Below, one piece after another: positions 26,679 to 34,954 of a stretch of 64,000 nucleotides of DNA. This DNA is from Phycisphaeraceae bacterium (GTDB lineage: Bacteria; Planctomycetota; Phycisphaerae; Phycisphaerales; SM1A02). The notes below the pieces were generated by a model that saw nothing but the letters and a program-made list of their open reading frames with translations, did no database searches and had not been told where the DNA came from. The position numbers and the translations under genes were made by a program. Within the stretch, counting starts at the first letter, position 1. Each line of letters opens with the position of its first letter. The DNA is taken from NCBI GenBank assembly GCA_015709595.1, contig CP054178.1, positions 1,865,205 to 1,929,204 on the forward strand, read 5' to 3'.

Positions 26679-28442
26679 ATGGCCGAACCGCCTCGGAGAT
26701 CTCGAGCCAGTTTTCCATGCCGACTGTGCTTTGGCATCGTTGGGGTCGTGCTCATGCTGGCGGGTATCGCCAAACTTGTCGATGCGAGCGATTTGGTCCG
26801 TGCCATCTCTTCTGTCGGGATTCGCACGCACGTCGAGTTGGCGGCTACGAGTCTCATCGGCCTCGAGCTTGGACTCGGAGCAGCGTGTGTATTGGGGCTT
26901 CATTCGCGAGCTCTCGCCACGGCGACGCTCGTCACCCTGATGGTGTTCACAGCTGGTTTGATCGTACTCCGGTTGCGATCAGGTCACTCGACCTGTGGGT
27001 GTTTCGGTGCGATCTTCGCGGGCGCCGGAGGAGAATCATTTGGATTTGCACTGTGGCGAAATGCGATGCTGATCGGACTGGTGGCCGCTCCAGGCACGTG
27101 GGAGGCGATCAAGCGGCGCGCGAGTTCGAAGACCGGCTCGCAGGCCAAAGCGGCCGCCCCGCCCATCATCACCATGAGTGTCCTGCTGCTGGCTTCGTTG
27201 TACAGCCCCACGACGACCGCACAGTTGAGTTCGATGTACTCCCCGTGGCATCCTCACCTCGAACGGCCATTGCGGACATGGTTCACACCGGCGATCGTCG
27301 AGGAGATCGTCGAACGGGCGCGGCTCGATGAAACTCAGGCGATCCTGGCGAGGCATCTTTTCACCGAGCACCAGGCGCGCATGCTGGCGTTCAGGGAGCA
27401 GCATGAGGAGGCCTGCGGTTTTTCCAGAATGGCCGAGGACTGCGAGGCGCTCTTGAAGTTGAGGGGCGAAGACCGCATCGAGGCGCTCATTCCGCTGGCG
27501 GACCGCGAGGCGAAGTTGGAGTCGATCGCCGATGCGCAGGCGGCGCTTGAACAGCGATTCGTCGACGAAGTCAGGTCCCTGCTGACGGACTCGCAGAAGG
27601 AGTACTGGCCGATTGTCTTGGAGTGGCTGCACCGAAGGCGCTGGCTCGCGATCGGCAGCGGGTACCCCGGGGACCGATTCGACCTCTCATCGCTCGTTGA
27701 AGATATGAAACTGATCGAGTCCGATCTGGTGGTGCCACCGGAGCAGTTCGCCGCGGTTCTGCAATCGCACCTGTCGATGCTGGATGCCGCCATTGTGGAG
27801 CAATGTAAATTTGCGATCAAACAGGCCCGCGGCGTCCTGCGGTTCGAGTTAAGGCGCGAGCGAGCGAATCGGCCCATGAAAGTCTATGAGCAGGGTGTCC
27901 ACGTCGACACCGTTTCGCCGGATCCCGGATTCCGCGAACAGGTCGTTCAGAACCTCCGAACCGCACACGAATTGGCGAGGCGTGTCCACGATTGCCAGAT
28001 CCGGATTCAAAACGTGATCATCGCAAGTCTCGTGCCGCAACGCGCCGAGGAATTCAAGTCACTCTATTACGATCGCGTCATCGAACAGCCACCGCCCCGG
28101 GCCAAGTCGTACATCGAGTCGCTTCTGTCAATGGAGTGGCTGGATGATGATCGGCGCGACGCCCTTGTCCGCCTTCAGTCGAACTGCCTTGCTCGCTTTC
28201 GGCTTTATGCAATTGAATCGCACGAGATCGCTGAACGGCAAGCCGAAATCCGCTACTCCAATGACGAGATTCGAAGCGCCAACGATCCGGGTCTCCTCGA
28301 ATCAGCCGCCTTGACTCTGCGGATCAACGCATTGGGAAGTCGGCGCGCCCAGGACGATGATCGCACCATGAAGGAGGCCTTGGCGATGTTCACGGTTGAC
28401 GAACATGCCCTGCTGCCTCCCGCGCCGTTCTGGTCAAAATGA
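26679..28442 (+). CDS. Cassette gene 3: MauE/DoxX-like redox membrane domain fused to a long helical domain
   Basis: The first about 165 residues hold four to five membrane segments and the motif STCGCFGAIF, characteristic of MauE-type proteins that act in disulfide or redox maturation of exported proteins. The first segment contains FPCRLCFGIVG, another cysteine pair. The remaining about 400 residues are soluble and helical (LEQRFVDEVRSLLTDSQKEYW and similar), with no motif I know. The linkage of a MauE domain to this long domain is unusual. It sits 2 bp after the eight-cysteine protein gene, in the same low-GC segment, and its end overlaps the stop of the truncated mutL-like fragment on the other strand. 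Confidence 0.78.
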   Translation: MAEPPRRSRASFPCRLCFGIVGVVLMLAGIAKLVDASDLVRAISSVGIRTHVELAATSLIGLELGLGAACVLGLHSRALATATLVTLMVFTAGLIVLRLRSGHSTCGCFGAIFAGAGGESFGFALWRNAMLIGLVAAPGTWEAIKRRASSKTGSQAKAAAPPIITMSVLLLASLYSPTTTAQLSSMYSPWHPHLERPLRTWFTPAIVEEIVERARLDETQAILARHLFTEHQARMLAFREQHEEACGFSRMAEDCEALLKLRGEDRIEALIPLADREAKLESIADAQAALEQRFVDEVRSLLTDSQKEYWPIVLEWLHRRRWLAIGSGYPGDRFDLSSLVEDMKLIESDLVVPPEQFAAVLQSHLSMLDAAIVEQCKFAIKQARGVLRFELRRERANRPMKVYEQGVHVDTVSPDPGFREQVVQNLRTAHELARRVHDCQIRIQNVIIASLVPQRAEEFKSLYYDRVIEQPPPRAKSYIESLLSMEWLDDDRRDALVRLQSNCLARFRLYAIESHEIAERQAEIRYSNDEIRSANDPGLLESAALTLRINALGSRRAQDDDRTMKEALAMFTVDEHALLPPAPFWSK

Positions 28443-28604
28443 GCGACAGGACGGGTCGTGTCCCGCAGCAAACCCGCCGCGATGGGTCTGGCGGTAGTGC
28501 CCATCCACGTACTGGATGAGGATGGCCTTGGTGGTGGTCGATCCGCAGTCGGTGGCGAGGATGACCTTGATGGCGTCGGGGTTGAGTTTCGGGGCTGGGT
28601 GCAT
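28434..28604 (-). pseudogene. Truncated 5' fragment of a mutL-like gene
   Basis: From the ATG at 28604 the frame encodes MHPAPKLNPDAIKVILATD and continues identically to the intact gene for about 37 residues (to HYRQTHRG). It then runs into unrelated sequence and a stop after 56 codons. The match covers only the first phosphate loop of a 608-residue ATPase, so it cannot be functional. Its first ten codons differ from the intact copy, which suggests that the fragment and the intact gene had different origins before being joined. Confidence 0.85.
28475..28585. repeat. 111-bp direct repeat, copy 2 (within mutL-like fragment)
   Basis: Second copy of the repeat at 24885-24995, one mismatch in 111 bp, same orientation. 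Recombination between the copies would delete the cassette and rebuild a single mutL-like gene. Confidence 0.95.
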
Positions 28605-28801
28605 GGTCGATGATTGCGACGAGAGGGATCGAGTGCCCGCCGACCGGGTGTGAGCGGTGAAACGGAGGGGAGCGGCGATTCTAGCCGGACGATGGGGGTG
28701 GGCGGGGGTCGTCTCGCCCCGCGCGGGCGCGTTGTGTCGCGGCCGGCGCATTGATGAGGATCAACCGTCCCAGTCGCGGGGTGTTCGGCTACATTCCCCG
28801 C

Positions 28802-30385
28802 ATGGCGAAGCCACGCGTCAGTTACCTCTGCCGCCAGTGCGGCGGTGTGCAAGCCCAGTGGATGGGCAAGTGCCCGGACTGCGGCACGTGGGATGCGCTG
28901 GAGAAGTACATTGAGCCGAAGGCCGCGAAGTCCGGGGCAAGCGGAATGCTCGCGGATGAGGCAACCGGCGAACCGGATGATCGCGCGGCGCGCCCTCCCG
29001 TGGCCGAGCCCCTCACCGCGGTGAAGGCGGGTGAGGTATCGCGGCTCTCGACGGGCATCGGCGAGCTGGACCGCGTGCTGGGCGGCGGGCTGGTGCCGGG
29101 GTCCGCCGTGCTGGTGGGGGGCGACCCCGGCATCGGCAAGTCGACGCTGCTTCTTCAGGCGGCGGCGCGGCTGGCGGAGAGTCCGGGGGAGGGTCCGGGG
29201 AAGTCGCGCTCGGCGGGGAGATCCATCCTCTATGTCAGCAGTGAGGAGTCGGCCTATCAGACGCGGCTGAGGGCGGAGCGTTTGTTTGGTGATGGTGATG
29301 GGGAAAAGGAAGGCAGGCGGGGACGCCTGCCCCACTCAGAGGAGACAGAGGATGGGTTGTCAGGTCTCGACAACCTCTATCTGCTGGCGGACACCAACCT
29401 GGCCCGCATCATCGAGCAGGTGCGGAAAGTCAACCCGGCGGTGGTCATCGTGGATTCGATCCAGATGATTCACCGTCCGGACCTGGAGGCCGCCCCGGGG
29501 TCGGTCGCGCAACTTCGGCGCTGCTGCCTGGAGCTGGTCCATCTGGCCAAGGTGTCGGACATGGCGGTGATCCTCGTGGGGCACGTCACAAAGGAAGGCA
29601 TCCTCGCCGGGCCGAAACTGGTCGAGCACCTGGTGGACACGGTGCTGTCCTTCGAGGGTGATCGACATCACGCGCACCGGGTGGTGCGGGCGATCAAGAA
29701 CCGCTTCGGCGCCACGCTGGAGGTCGCGCTCTTCGAGATGACCGGTTCGGGACTGAGGGAGGTCGAGCCGGGGGCGATTCTGCATGACCTGGGGCAGGGG
29801 CCGCGGCCCGGCTCGATCGTCTGCCCGGCGATGCACGGCTCCCGCTGCCTGCTGGTGGAGGTGCAGGCGCTCACCGCGCCGGGGTTCCTGGGTAACGCGA
29901 GGCGGAAGGCCTCCGGGCTGGATGTCAACCGGCTGGCCATGCTCATCGCGGTGCTGGAGAAGCACGGCGGCCTGCGGCTGGCGGATCAGGACGTCTTCGT
30001 CTCGACCACGGGCGGGCTGAAAGTGGCGGAGCCGGCCGCGGATCTGGCGCTCTGCCTGGCCATCGCGGGGGCGTTTCAGGGTCGGGCGATCGGCGCCGGG
30101 GAGACGCCGACCGCTGTCGTGGGCGAAGTCGGGCTGGGCGGGGAAGTGCGGCGAGCGCCGTCGATGGAAGCACGGCTCATGGAGTGCGCCCGGCTGGGGT
30201 ATCGGCGGGTGCTGACGCCGCGTTCGGTCCGCGATCTGCCTCGCGTGAAGGACGTGGAGGTGGTGGCGGTGGGTTCGGTGTCGGAAGCGATGGAGCATCT
30301 GGACGTGGCGGCGTCGGTGACGCGGGCGCGATCATCCGGCCGCGGGTCGGCGGTCCCGGCATCGACCCGGCGCGACCCCCCGTGA
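28802..30385 (+). CDS. radA: DNA repair protein RadA
   Basis: The product has the N-terminal zinc finger CRQCG...CPDCG, the RecA-like core with Walker A GGDPGIGKST, the Walker B-like VVIVDSIQ, the RadA-specific KNRFG motif (AIKNRFGAT) and the C-terminal Lon-like domain (LDVNRLAMLIAVLEKHGGL, AVVGEVGLGGEVRR). RadA is a DnaB-type helicase that extends D-loops during recombination. An insertion of about 25 residues with a low-complexity sequence (GDGDGEKEGRRGRLPHSEE) sits in the core, encoded by a palindromic repeat unit at 29312-29331. The ATG at 28802 is chosen because the zinc finger follows directly. The C-terminal tail is Ser/Arg/Pro-rich. Confidence 0.93.
   Translation: MAKPRVSYLCRQCGGVQAQWMGKCPDCGTWDALEKYIEPKAAKSGASGMLADEATGEPDDRAARPPVAEPLTAVKAGEVSRLSTGIGELDRVLGGGLVPGSAVLVGGDPGIGKSTLLLQAAARLAESPGEGPGKSRSAGRSILYVSSEESAYQTRLRAERLFGDGDGEKEGRRGRLPHSEETEDGLSGLDNLYLLADTNLARIIEQVRKVNPAVVIVDSIQMIHRPDLEAAPGSVAQLRRCCLELVHLAKVSDMAVILVGHVTKEGILAGPKLVEHLVDTVLSFEGDRHHAHRVVRAIKNRFGATLEVALFEMTGSGLREVEPGAILHDLGQGPRPGSIVCPAMHGSRCLLVEVQALTAPGFLGNARRKASGLDVNRLAMLIAVLEKHGGLRLADQDVFVSTTGGLKVAEPAADLALCLAIAGAFQGRAIGAGETPTAVVGEVGLGGEVRRAPSMEARLMECARLGYRRVLTPRSVRDLPRVKDVEVVAVGSVSEAMEHLDVAASVTRARSSGRGSAVPASTRRDPP
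29312..29331. repeat. Palindromic CAGGCG-type repeat inside radA
   Basis: ggcaggcg, gggA and cgcctgcc form an 8+4+8 palindrome, followed by ccact. It matches the intergenic unit at 19394-19415 in sequence and in the following bases. It lies in frame, adding a Gly/Arg-rich segment to RadA. Confidence 0.55.
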
Positions 30386-30789
30386 TGGGGGATTGGGGCG
30401 GGTGGGGAAGGCAAATCTCAGAAAATTGTGGAGCGGAGTTATCGGGACTGACCTGTGGACAACTGACGATCCCGGGGACGTGCAGGTCGCGTCGGTCGGT
30501 CGGCGCAGTTTCCGCAAGATTGGTCCTTGCAATGGTTTACGGCAACGGCCCGAGGTCTGAACGCGAATCGTCAAGATTTTTGGTGGGTTTTGTTTGCGTT
30601 CGCTGGTCTGGCGTGTTGACCTCGGTATGATCTTCGCGTCGTGGAATCGGCGGAAATCTGCCGATAATGCTTCAAGCACGTTCGATTCGGGCCTTGGTGG
30701 CTCGAGTGGAAGTCGAACGGGTGGATGATGTGGATGCCGAGGCACCGGGTGGTGCGGGCATCCGGACAGGTAACAAGGAGAGTCCAAGA
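30386..30789. other. Long leader/intergenic region before the first porin gene
   Basis: About 400 bp between radA and the porin gene. It is less GC-rich around 30420-30650 than the surrounding genes. A TATGAT at 30626-30631 could be a -10 element but has no good -35 partner. A strong ribosome binding site (aaggag, 30775-30780) precedes the porin ATG. No coding sequence could be supported. Confidence 0.4.
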
Positions 30790-32124
30790 ATGAGTCTGAC
30801 GAAGCGAGTTGGCCTCGTGGCCGGTGCCGCTGCGCTGACGCTCACTGGCGCCAGCTATGCCGGCACGGAAACGACGGACCAGGATCTGCGTGCCCGCGTC
30901 GCCCAGATGGAGGCGGAGCTGGCGAAACTGAAGGCCCAGGAGGGCTCGAACTGGCTGACCGAGCAGCGCGCGACCGAAATCCGCGCCCTCGTGCAGGACG
31001 TTCTGGCCGATGCCGACACCCGCACCTCGCTGCTCCAGGGCGGCACGGCGGGCTGGGACAACAACTTCTTCCTGGCCAGCGGCGATGGCAAGTTCCGTCT
31101 GAACATCGGCGGGCAGCTCCAGTTCCGCTGGATGTACAGCAACCAGGACGACGAGGCGTCGGAAGACACCAGCCGTTCCGGCTTCGAGAACACCCGCACC
31201 AAGCTGGTGTTCTGGGGCCACGTGGTTGACCCCGCCTGGACCTACAAGGTCGAGGGCGACTTCAACAGCCGCAACGGCGGCGGCGGCTCCTTCACCCTGG
31301 AGGACGCCTGGATCAACTACAACTACGACAACGGCTGGGGCGTGAAGGTCGGCCAGTTCCGGTCGCCGGCCCTGCGCGAGGAACTCGTCCACAGCAGCAT
31401 GCAGCTGGCGGTCGAGCGGTCGGTGCTCAACAGCGCCTTCACCGCCGGCATGACCCAGGGCATCATGCTCCACTACACGGGCGACAACTTCCGCATGGCT
31501 CTGTCGTACAACGACGGCGCCCGCAGCGCCAACGGCGCGGCGATGGCCTACGACACCGAGTGGTCGTTCTCCGGTCGCGGCGAAATCCTCTTCGCCGGCA
31601 ACTGGAACCAGTTCAACGACTTCACGTCGTGGAAGGGCGAGGAGTTCGGCTTCATGCTGGGCTTCGCCGCTCACTACCAGAGCGCTGAGTACGGCACCGC
31701 CGCCACCAACGAGCTCGAAGTCCTGGGTCTGACCCTCGACGCCTCTCTCGAGTTCGGCGGCGCCAACCTGTACGCCGCGGTCATCTGGACCGACCTCGAC
31801 AACGACAACGGCATCGACGCCAACCCCTGGGGCTTCCTGGTCCAGGGCGGCATCTTCCTCACCGACGATGTCGAGCTCTTCGGCCGCTTCGAGTGGGGCG
31901 ATTCGGATGATCTCACCTCCGAGGATCTGATGATCGCCACCATCGGCTTCAACAAGTACTTCTCGAAGCACCAGATCAAGTGGACGACGGACTTCGGCTA
32001 CGCCTTCGAGCCCGTTGAGGCCGCCTGGCTGGCCAACTCCGACGGTCGCGAGGGCTGGCGGGCCGACGGCGCTGACGAGGACGGTCAGTTCGTCATCCGC
32101 ACCCAGCTCCAGCTGCTCTTCTGA
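30790..32124 (+). CDS. Outer-membrane porin, phosphate-selective porin O/P-like (first of a tandem pair)
   Basis: The 444-residue product has a signal peptide (LVAGAAALTLTGASYAG). A short N-terminal coiled coil (DLRARVAQMEAELAKLKAQ) is next, and then a beta-barrel with alternating strands (FRLNIGGQLQFRWMYSN, RTKLVFWGHVVDPAWTYKVEGDF, WGVKVGQFRSPALREELV) and the terminal strand FVIRTQLQLLF ending in Phe. The segments GQFRSP and RTKLVFWGHV match the OprO/OprP-type porin family. The barrel should span the outer membrane and pass small solutes, perhaps anions; selectivity is inferred from the family only. AAGGAG lies nine bases before the ATG. A strong terminator follows the stop. Confidence 0.88.
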   Translation: MSLTKRVGLVAGAAALTLTGASYAGTETTDQDLRARVAQMEAELAKLKAQEGSNWLTEQRATEIRALVQDVLADADTRTSLLQGGTAGWDNNFFLASGDGKFRLNIGGQLQFRWMYSNQDDEASEDTSRSGFENTRTKLVFWGHVVDPAWTYKVEGDFNSRNGGGGSFTLEDAWINYNYDNGWGVKVGQFRSPALREELVHSSMQLAVERSVLNSAFTAGMTQGIMLHYTGDNFRMALSYNDGARSANGAAMAYDTEWSFSGRGEILFAGNWNQFNDFTSWKGEEFGFMLGFAAHYQSAEYGTAATNELEVLGLTLDASLEFGGANLYAAVIWTDLDNDNGIDANPWGFLVQGGIFLTDDVELFGRFEWGDSDDLTSEDLMIATIGFNKYFSKHQIKWTTDFGYAFEPVEAAWLANSDGREGWRADGADEDGQFVIRTQLQLLF

Positions 32125-32215
32125 TCGAGCCGCTGACGGCTGAGAGGGTCATCCACCCGGCGAGTCTCATTCGGCCACGGGTTGACCCACATCCGAATGA
32201 GGTTCCGACGACTCA

Positions 32216-32252
32216 GTCGGCCGGCCCCCACGGGCCGGCCGACTTCTTTTTT
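32216..32252 (+). terminator. Strong intrinsic terminator after first porin gene
   Basis: A perfect 12-bp stem (gtcggccggccc at 32216-32227, gggccggccgac at 32232-32243) with a 4-base loop is followed by ttctttttt. It ends the first porin transcript, so the second porin gene must have its own promoter. Confidence 0.92.
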
Positions 32253-32389
32253 CCCTCACCGACCTTCCCACCCGTGGGCCGCTCGACTTTGGACGATTCG
32301 GCCCGCCCCTGCCGATATGACCCACGATGCCGCGCACTTCCGGCGCGGCGCGATGCCCACGGGCCGGGGCGACCGGCAGGAGAGCACGG

Positions 32390-33814
32390 ATGAGCCGACA
32401 GGCGAAGGCGCGACAGTTCGCAATCCCGGCCTTGTTCGCGGCGACGGCCGCCATTCCCGCGGCGCTGGCCTGGGCCGAACCCCCCACCGGCGACGACGTG
32501 CGCCAGCTGCTCGACGAGGTCCGTCGGCAGCGCGAGGAGATTCGCACCCTGCAGGCCGAGGTCGCCACCCTTCGCGGCATGAACGATGAGCAGTGGCTCA
32601 CCGAGCGCCGGGCGCAGGAGATCAGGGCCCTCGTGTCGGACGTGCTCAACGACGCCGGCACGCGCGAGTCGCTCCTGCAGGGCGGCATGACCGCCGGGTG
32701 GGACGAGAACTTCTTCATGAGCTCCGCCGACGGGCGCTTCCTGCTCAAGATCGACGGACAGATGCAGTTCCGCTGGCTCTTCAATCACACCAACGACCCC
32801 GACCGATGGCGGCAGGGCTTCGAGAACACCCGCACCAAGCTCACCTTCCGCGGACACGTGTTCAATCCCGACCTCACCTATCTCGTGCGCATGGACGTGA
32901 CGCGCAACGAGCCGGAGCTGGTGACGGGGCTGTTCTTCCTGCAGGACGCCTGGGTGCGCTGGCAGATGAACAACGACTGGTCGATCCGGGCCGGTCAGTT
33001 CAAGGCGCCCTTCAACCGCGAGGAGCTGGTCTCCAGCGCCTATCAGCTGGCGGTGGAGCGCACGGTGCTCAACGAGTCGCTCAACCTCGGACGCACCCAG
33101 GGCGTCGAGATGGCCTTCGCGGGCGAGCACTTCCGCTTCTCCTTCGTCACCGGCGACGGCGGCACCGACAGCGTGGGCGGCTTCGGCCTGATCGAGCCGG
33201 GCGGCAAGGCCATCAACACCAACGCCCTGCTGGCGGACGTGGAGTTCGCCGTGCATGGTCGCGGCGAGTGGAAACTGGCCGGGGCGTGGGACCAGTTTTC
33301 CGACTTCACCAGCCCCATCGGCGAACCCTTCGCTCTGATGCTGGGCGCCGCCGCCTTCTACCAGAAGGGCGAGCACGGCGAAGCCGCCGCCTCGCGCACC
33401 GAGGAGGACTGGTGGGGTTACACCGTTGATCTTTCCGCGGAGTTCGGCGGCGCCAACCTCTACGCCGCGTGGATCGAGCACCGCATCGAGACGCCCACCT
33501 TCGACGTGAAGGGCTACGGCTTCGTGGTGCAGGGCGGCGTGTACATCACGCCCAAGTGGGAGGTCTTCGGGCGATACGAGTGGGGCAAGCTCACCACCAA
33601 CCTCGCCGACACCTTCTTCGACACCCTCTCCATTATCACCGCGGGCGTGAACTACTACATCGACGGGCACGACGCCAAGCTGACCGTGGACGTGGGCTAC
33701 AGCATGCGCGAGATCGATTCCGCCTGGGACACCGACATCGCCGGCTGGCGCACCGACGCCGCCGGCAGCGAAGGACAGTACGTCGTCCGCGTGCAGTTGC
33801 AGCTGCTGTTCTGA
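32390..33814 (+). CDS. Outer-membrane porin, OprO/P-like (second of a tandem pair)
   Basis: The 474-residue product is a paralogue of the preceding porin. It has a signal peptide (IPALFAATAAIPAALAWAE), a coiled coil (LLDEVRRQREEIRTLQAEVA), the shared block ENFFMSSADGRFLLKIDGQ, RTKLTFRGHVFNPDLTYLVRMD, IRAGQFKAPFNREELV, and the ending YVVRVQLQLLF with the C-terminal Phe needed for barrel assembly. Compared with its twin it has a short extra segment and a different loop set, so solute preference may differ. AGGAGA precedes the ATG. The upstream terminator isolates it from the first porin gene, so the pair may be regulated differently. Confidence 0.88.
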   Translation: MSRQAKARQFAIPALFAATAAIPAALAWAEPPTGDDVRQLLDEVRRQREEIRTLQAEVATLRGMNDEQWLTERRAQEIRALVSDVLNDAGTRESLLQGGMTAGWDENFFMSSADGRFLLKIDGQMQFRWLFNHTNDPDRWRQGFENTRTKLTFRGHVFNPDLTYLVRMDVTRNEPELVTGLFFLQDAWVRWQMNNDWSIRAGQFKAPFNREELVSSAYQLAVERTVLNESLNLGRTQGVEMAFAGEHFRFSFVTGDGGTDSVGGFGLIEPGGKAINTNALLADVEFAVHGRGEWKLAGAWDQFSDFTSPIGEPFALMLGAAAFYQKGEHGEAAASRTEEDWWGYTVDLSAEFGGANLYAAWIEHRIETPTFDVKGYGFVVQGGVYITPKWEVFGRYEWGKLTTNLADTFFDTLSIITAGVNYYIDGHDAKLTVDVGYSMREIDSAWDTDIAGWRTDAAGSEGQYVVRVQLQLLF

Positions 33815-33844
33815 CCACGGGGCGCGGCTTCCCGGCGGCGCGGC

Positions 33845-34618
33845 CTACTGATTGTTCGCATCGTCCCCACTGGCGCCGGTTTCTCCGGCATGGGTCTGGC
33901 CATCGCCGCCGATGCGGTGCGTCTGGCCATCCACGTCGACGGTAATGGAGCCGCCGTCGCGCCCGCCGCGGATGTTGATGCGCTTGTCGCCCACGCGGAG
34001 CTGGACGGCGCCGCCCTCGCCGCCCGAGACCGAGACGTTCCCATCGAGGCCCCAGACCTCGCCCAGGCGGCTGAGGCGGATGTCGTCGAGCGTCTCGGGG
34101 CGTCCGTCCTCGCCGTCGGAGATCACGTCGAAGCCCATGTCCAGCTCGTCGTCGAGAATGTAGCGATAGGTGCGACCCCACGGGTCCACCAGGGCGTCGG
34201 CTCGAAGTCCGTGCAGGATGGTGAGCGTGGCGGGCAGCACCCCGTCGTTCTTCTCGCGGTAATCGAGCACCTGGGCCGCGATCTGGGCCATGTCGGCGGA
34301 CACCTCGACCTTCTCCGCGTTGGCCAGCGTGAAGGCGAGCACCCCGATGCCCAGGATCGCCAGCAGGGCGGCCCCGAAGATCAGGAACAGGATCAGTCCG
34401 CCGCACGTGCCCAGGAAGCCCAGCACCACGCCGGCGATGGCCAGGCCGCGGGGCGGGCGGCCCAGGGCGACCAGCCCCAGAATCAGCCCGATCGGGGAGA
34501 GCAGCCCGCCCGTGAACAGCCCGATCAGCGAGCAGACGAACGCCGCCACGCCCAGGCCGTTGGACGGGGGGGCATACGCGGCGGGCGGACCGTACGGGCC
34601 GGGAGCGTAGGTGGACAT
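33845..34618 (-). CDS. DUF4190-like membrane domain fused to a pseudopilin-type C-terminal domain
   Basis: The N-terminal Pro/Tyr-rich tail (YAPGPYGPPAAYAPP) leads to two or three membrane segments with the DUF4190 pattern GVAAFVCSLIGLFTGGLLSPIGLILG and LAIAGVVLGFLG. After a further hydrophobic segment, residues about 110-165 resemble the C-terminal domain of type II secretion pseudopilin GspG: VLDYREKNDGVLPATLTIL, DPWGRTYRYILDDELDMGFDVISDGEDGRPET. The normal N-terminal prepilin peptide is absent, so it is not a pilin but a protein that borrows the domain. The last segment (GGRDGGSITVDVDGQTHRIGG) is repetitive. The function is unknown. Confidence 0.75.
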   Translation of the reverse strand: MSTYAPGPYGPPAAYAPPSNGLGVAAFVCSLIGLFTGGLLSPIGLILGLVALGRPPRGLAIAGVVLGFLGTCGGLILFLIFGAALLAILGIGVLAFTLANAEKVEVSADMAQIAAQVLDYREKNDGVLPATLTILHGLRADALVDPWGRTYRYILDDELDMGFDVISDGEDGRPETLDDIRLSRLGEVWGLDGNVSVSGGEGGAVQLRVGDKRINIRGGRDGGSITVDVDGQTHRIGGDGQTHAGETGASGDDANNQ

Positions 34619-34884
34619 GGTGGACCTTCCGTCAGGGTGCGAGCGTGATTGTGCGTCCCCAGCCGCGCCGCGTCAATCAGTCCGAGCGCTTCGTAACCTT
34701 GTTCGGAGCGGGAGGAAGGGACTTTCGGGCGCGCGGGAGAGCCGCGGGGCTTTCGGATGCCGTGCTCGTCTGACGCTTGTGGCAGGACCGCAGCGAAAGT
34801 CCGCTTCATGCGTTGCCCATCCCTGTCGATCCGTGGCCTTGCGCCCATGCCGAACAAAAACCTGAAAAACATGTCGTTCGGGAC

Positions 34885-34913
34885 TTGACCGGGTGTCGCG
34901 GCTGCGGCACAAT
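34885..34913 (+). promoter_or_regulatory. Sigma70-type promoter upstream of the 34955 gene
   Basis: TTGACC (34885-34890), a 17-bp spacer and CACAAT (34908-34913) lie 41 bp before the ATG of the following gene. The spacing and hexamers are good. The rest of the 340-bp intergenic region upstream (34619-34884) shows no gene. Confidence 0.6.
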
Positions 34914-34954
34914 ACCGAACAGATACCGCCCGAATGGCGGTTCGGGAGCCAGCC

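Noticed and set aside
30454..30462. tgtggacaa, one mismatch from a DnaA box
   Set aside because: A single imperfect copy without neighbouring boxes or replication genes does not support an origin.
30616..30631. TTGACC with TATGAT four bases further as a promoter for the first porin
   Set aside because: The hexamers are too close together; no properly spaced pair was found there.
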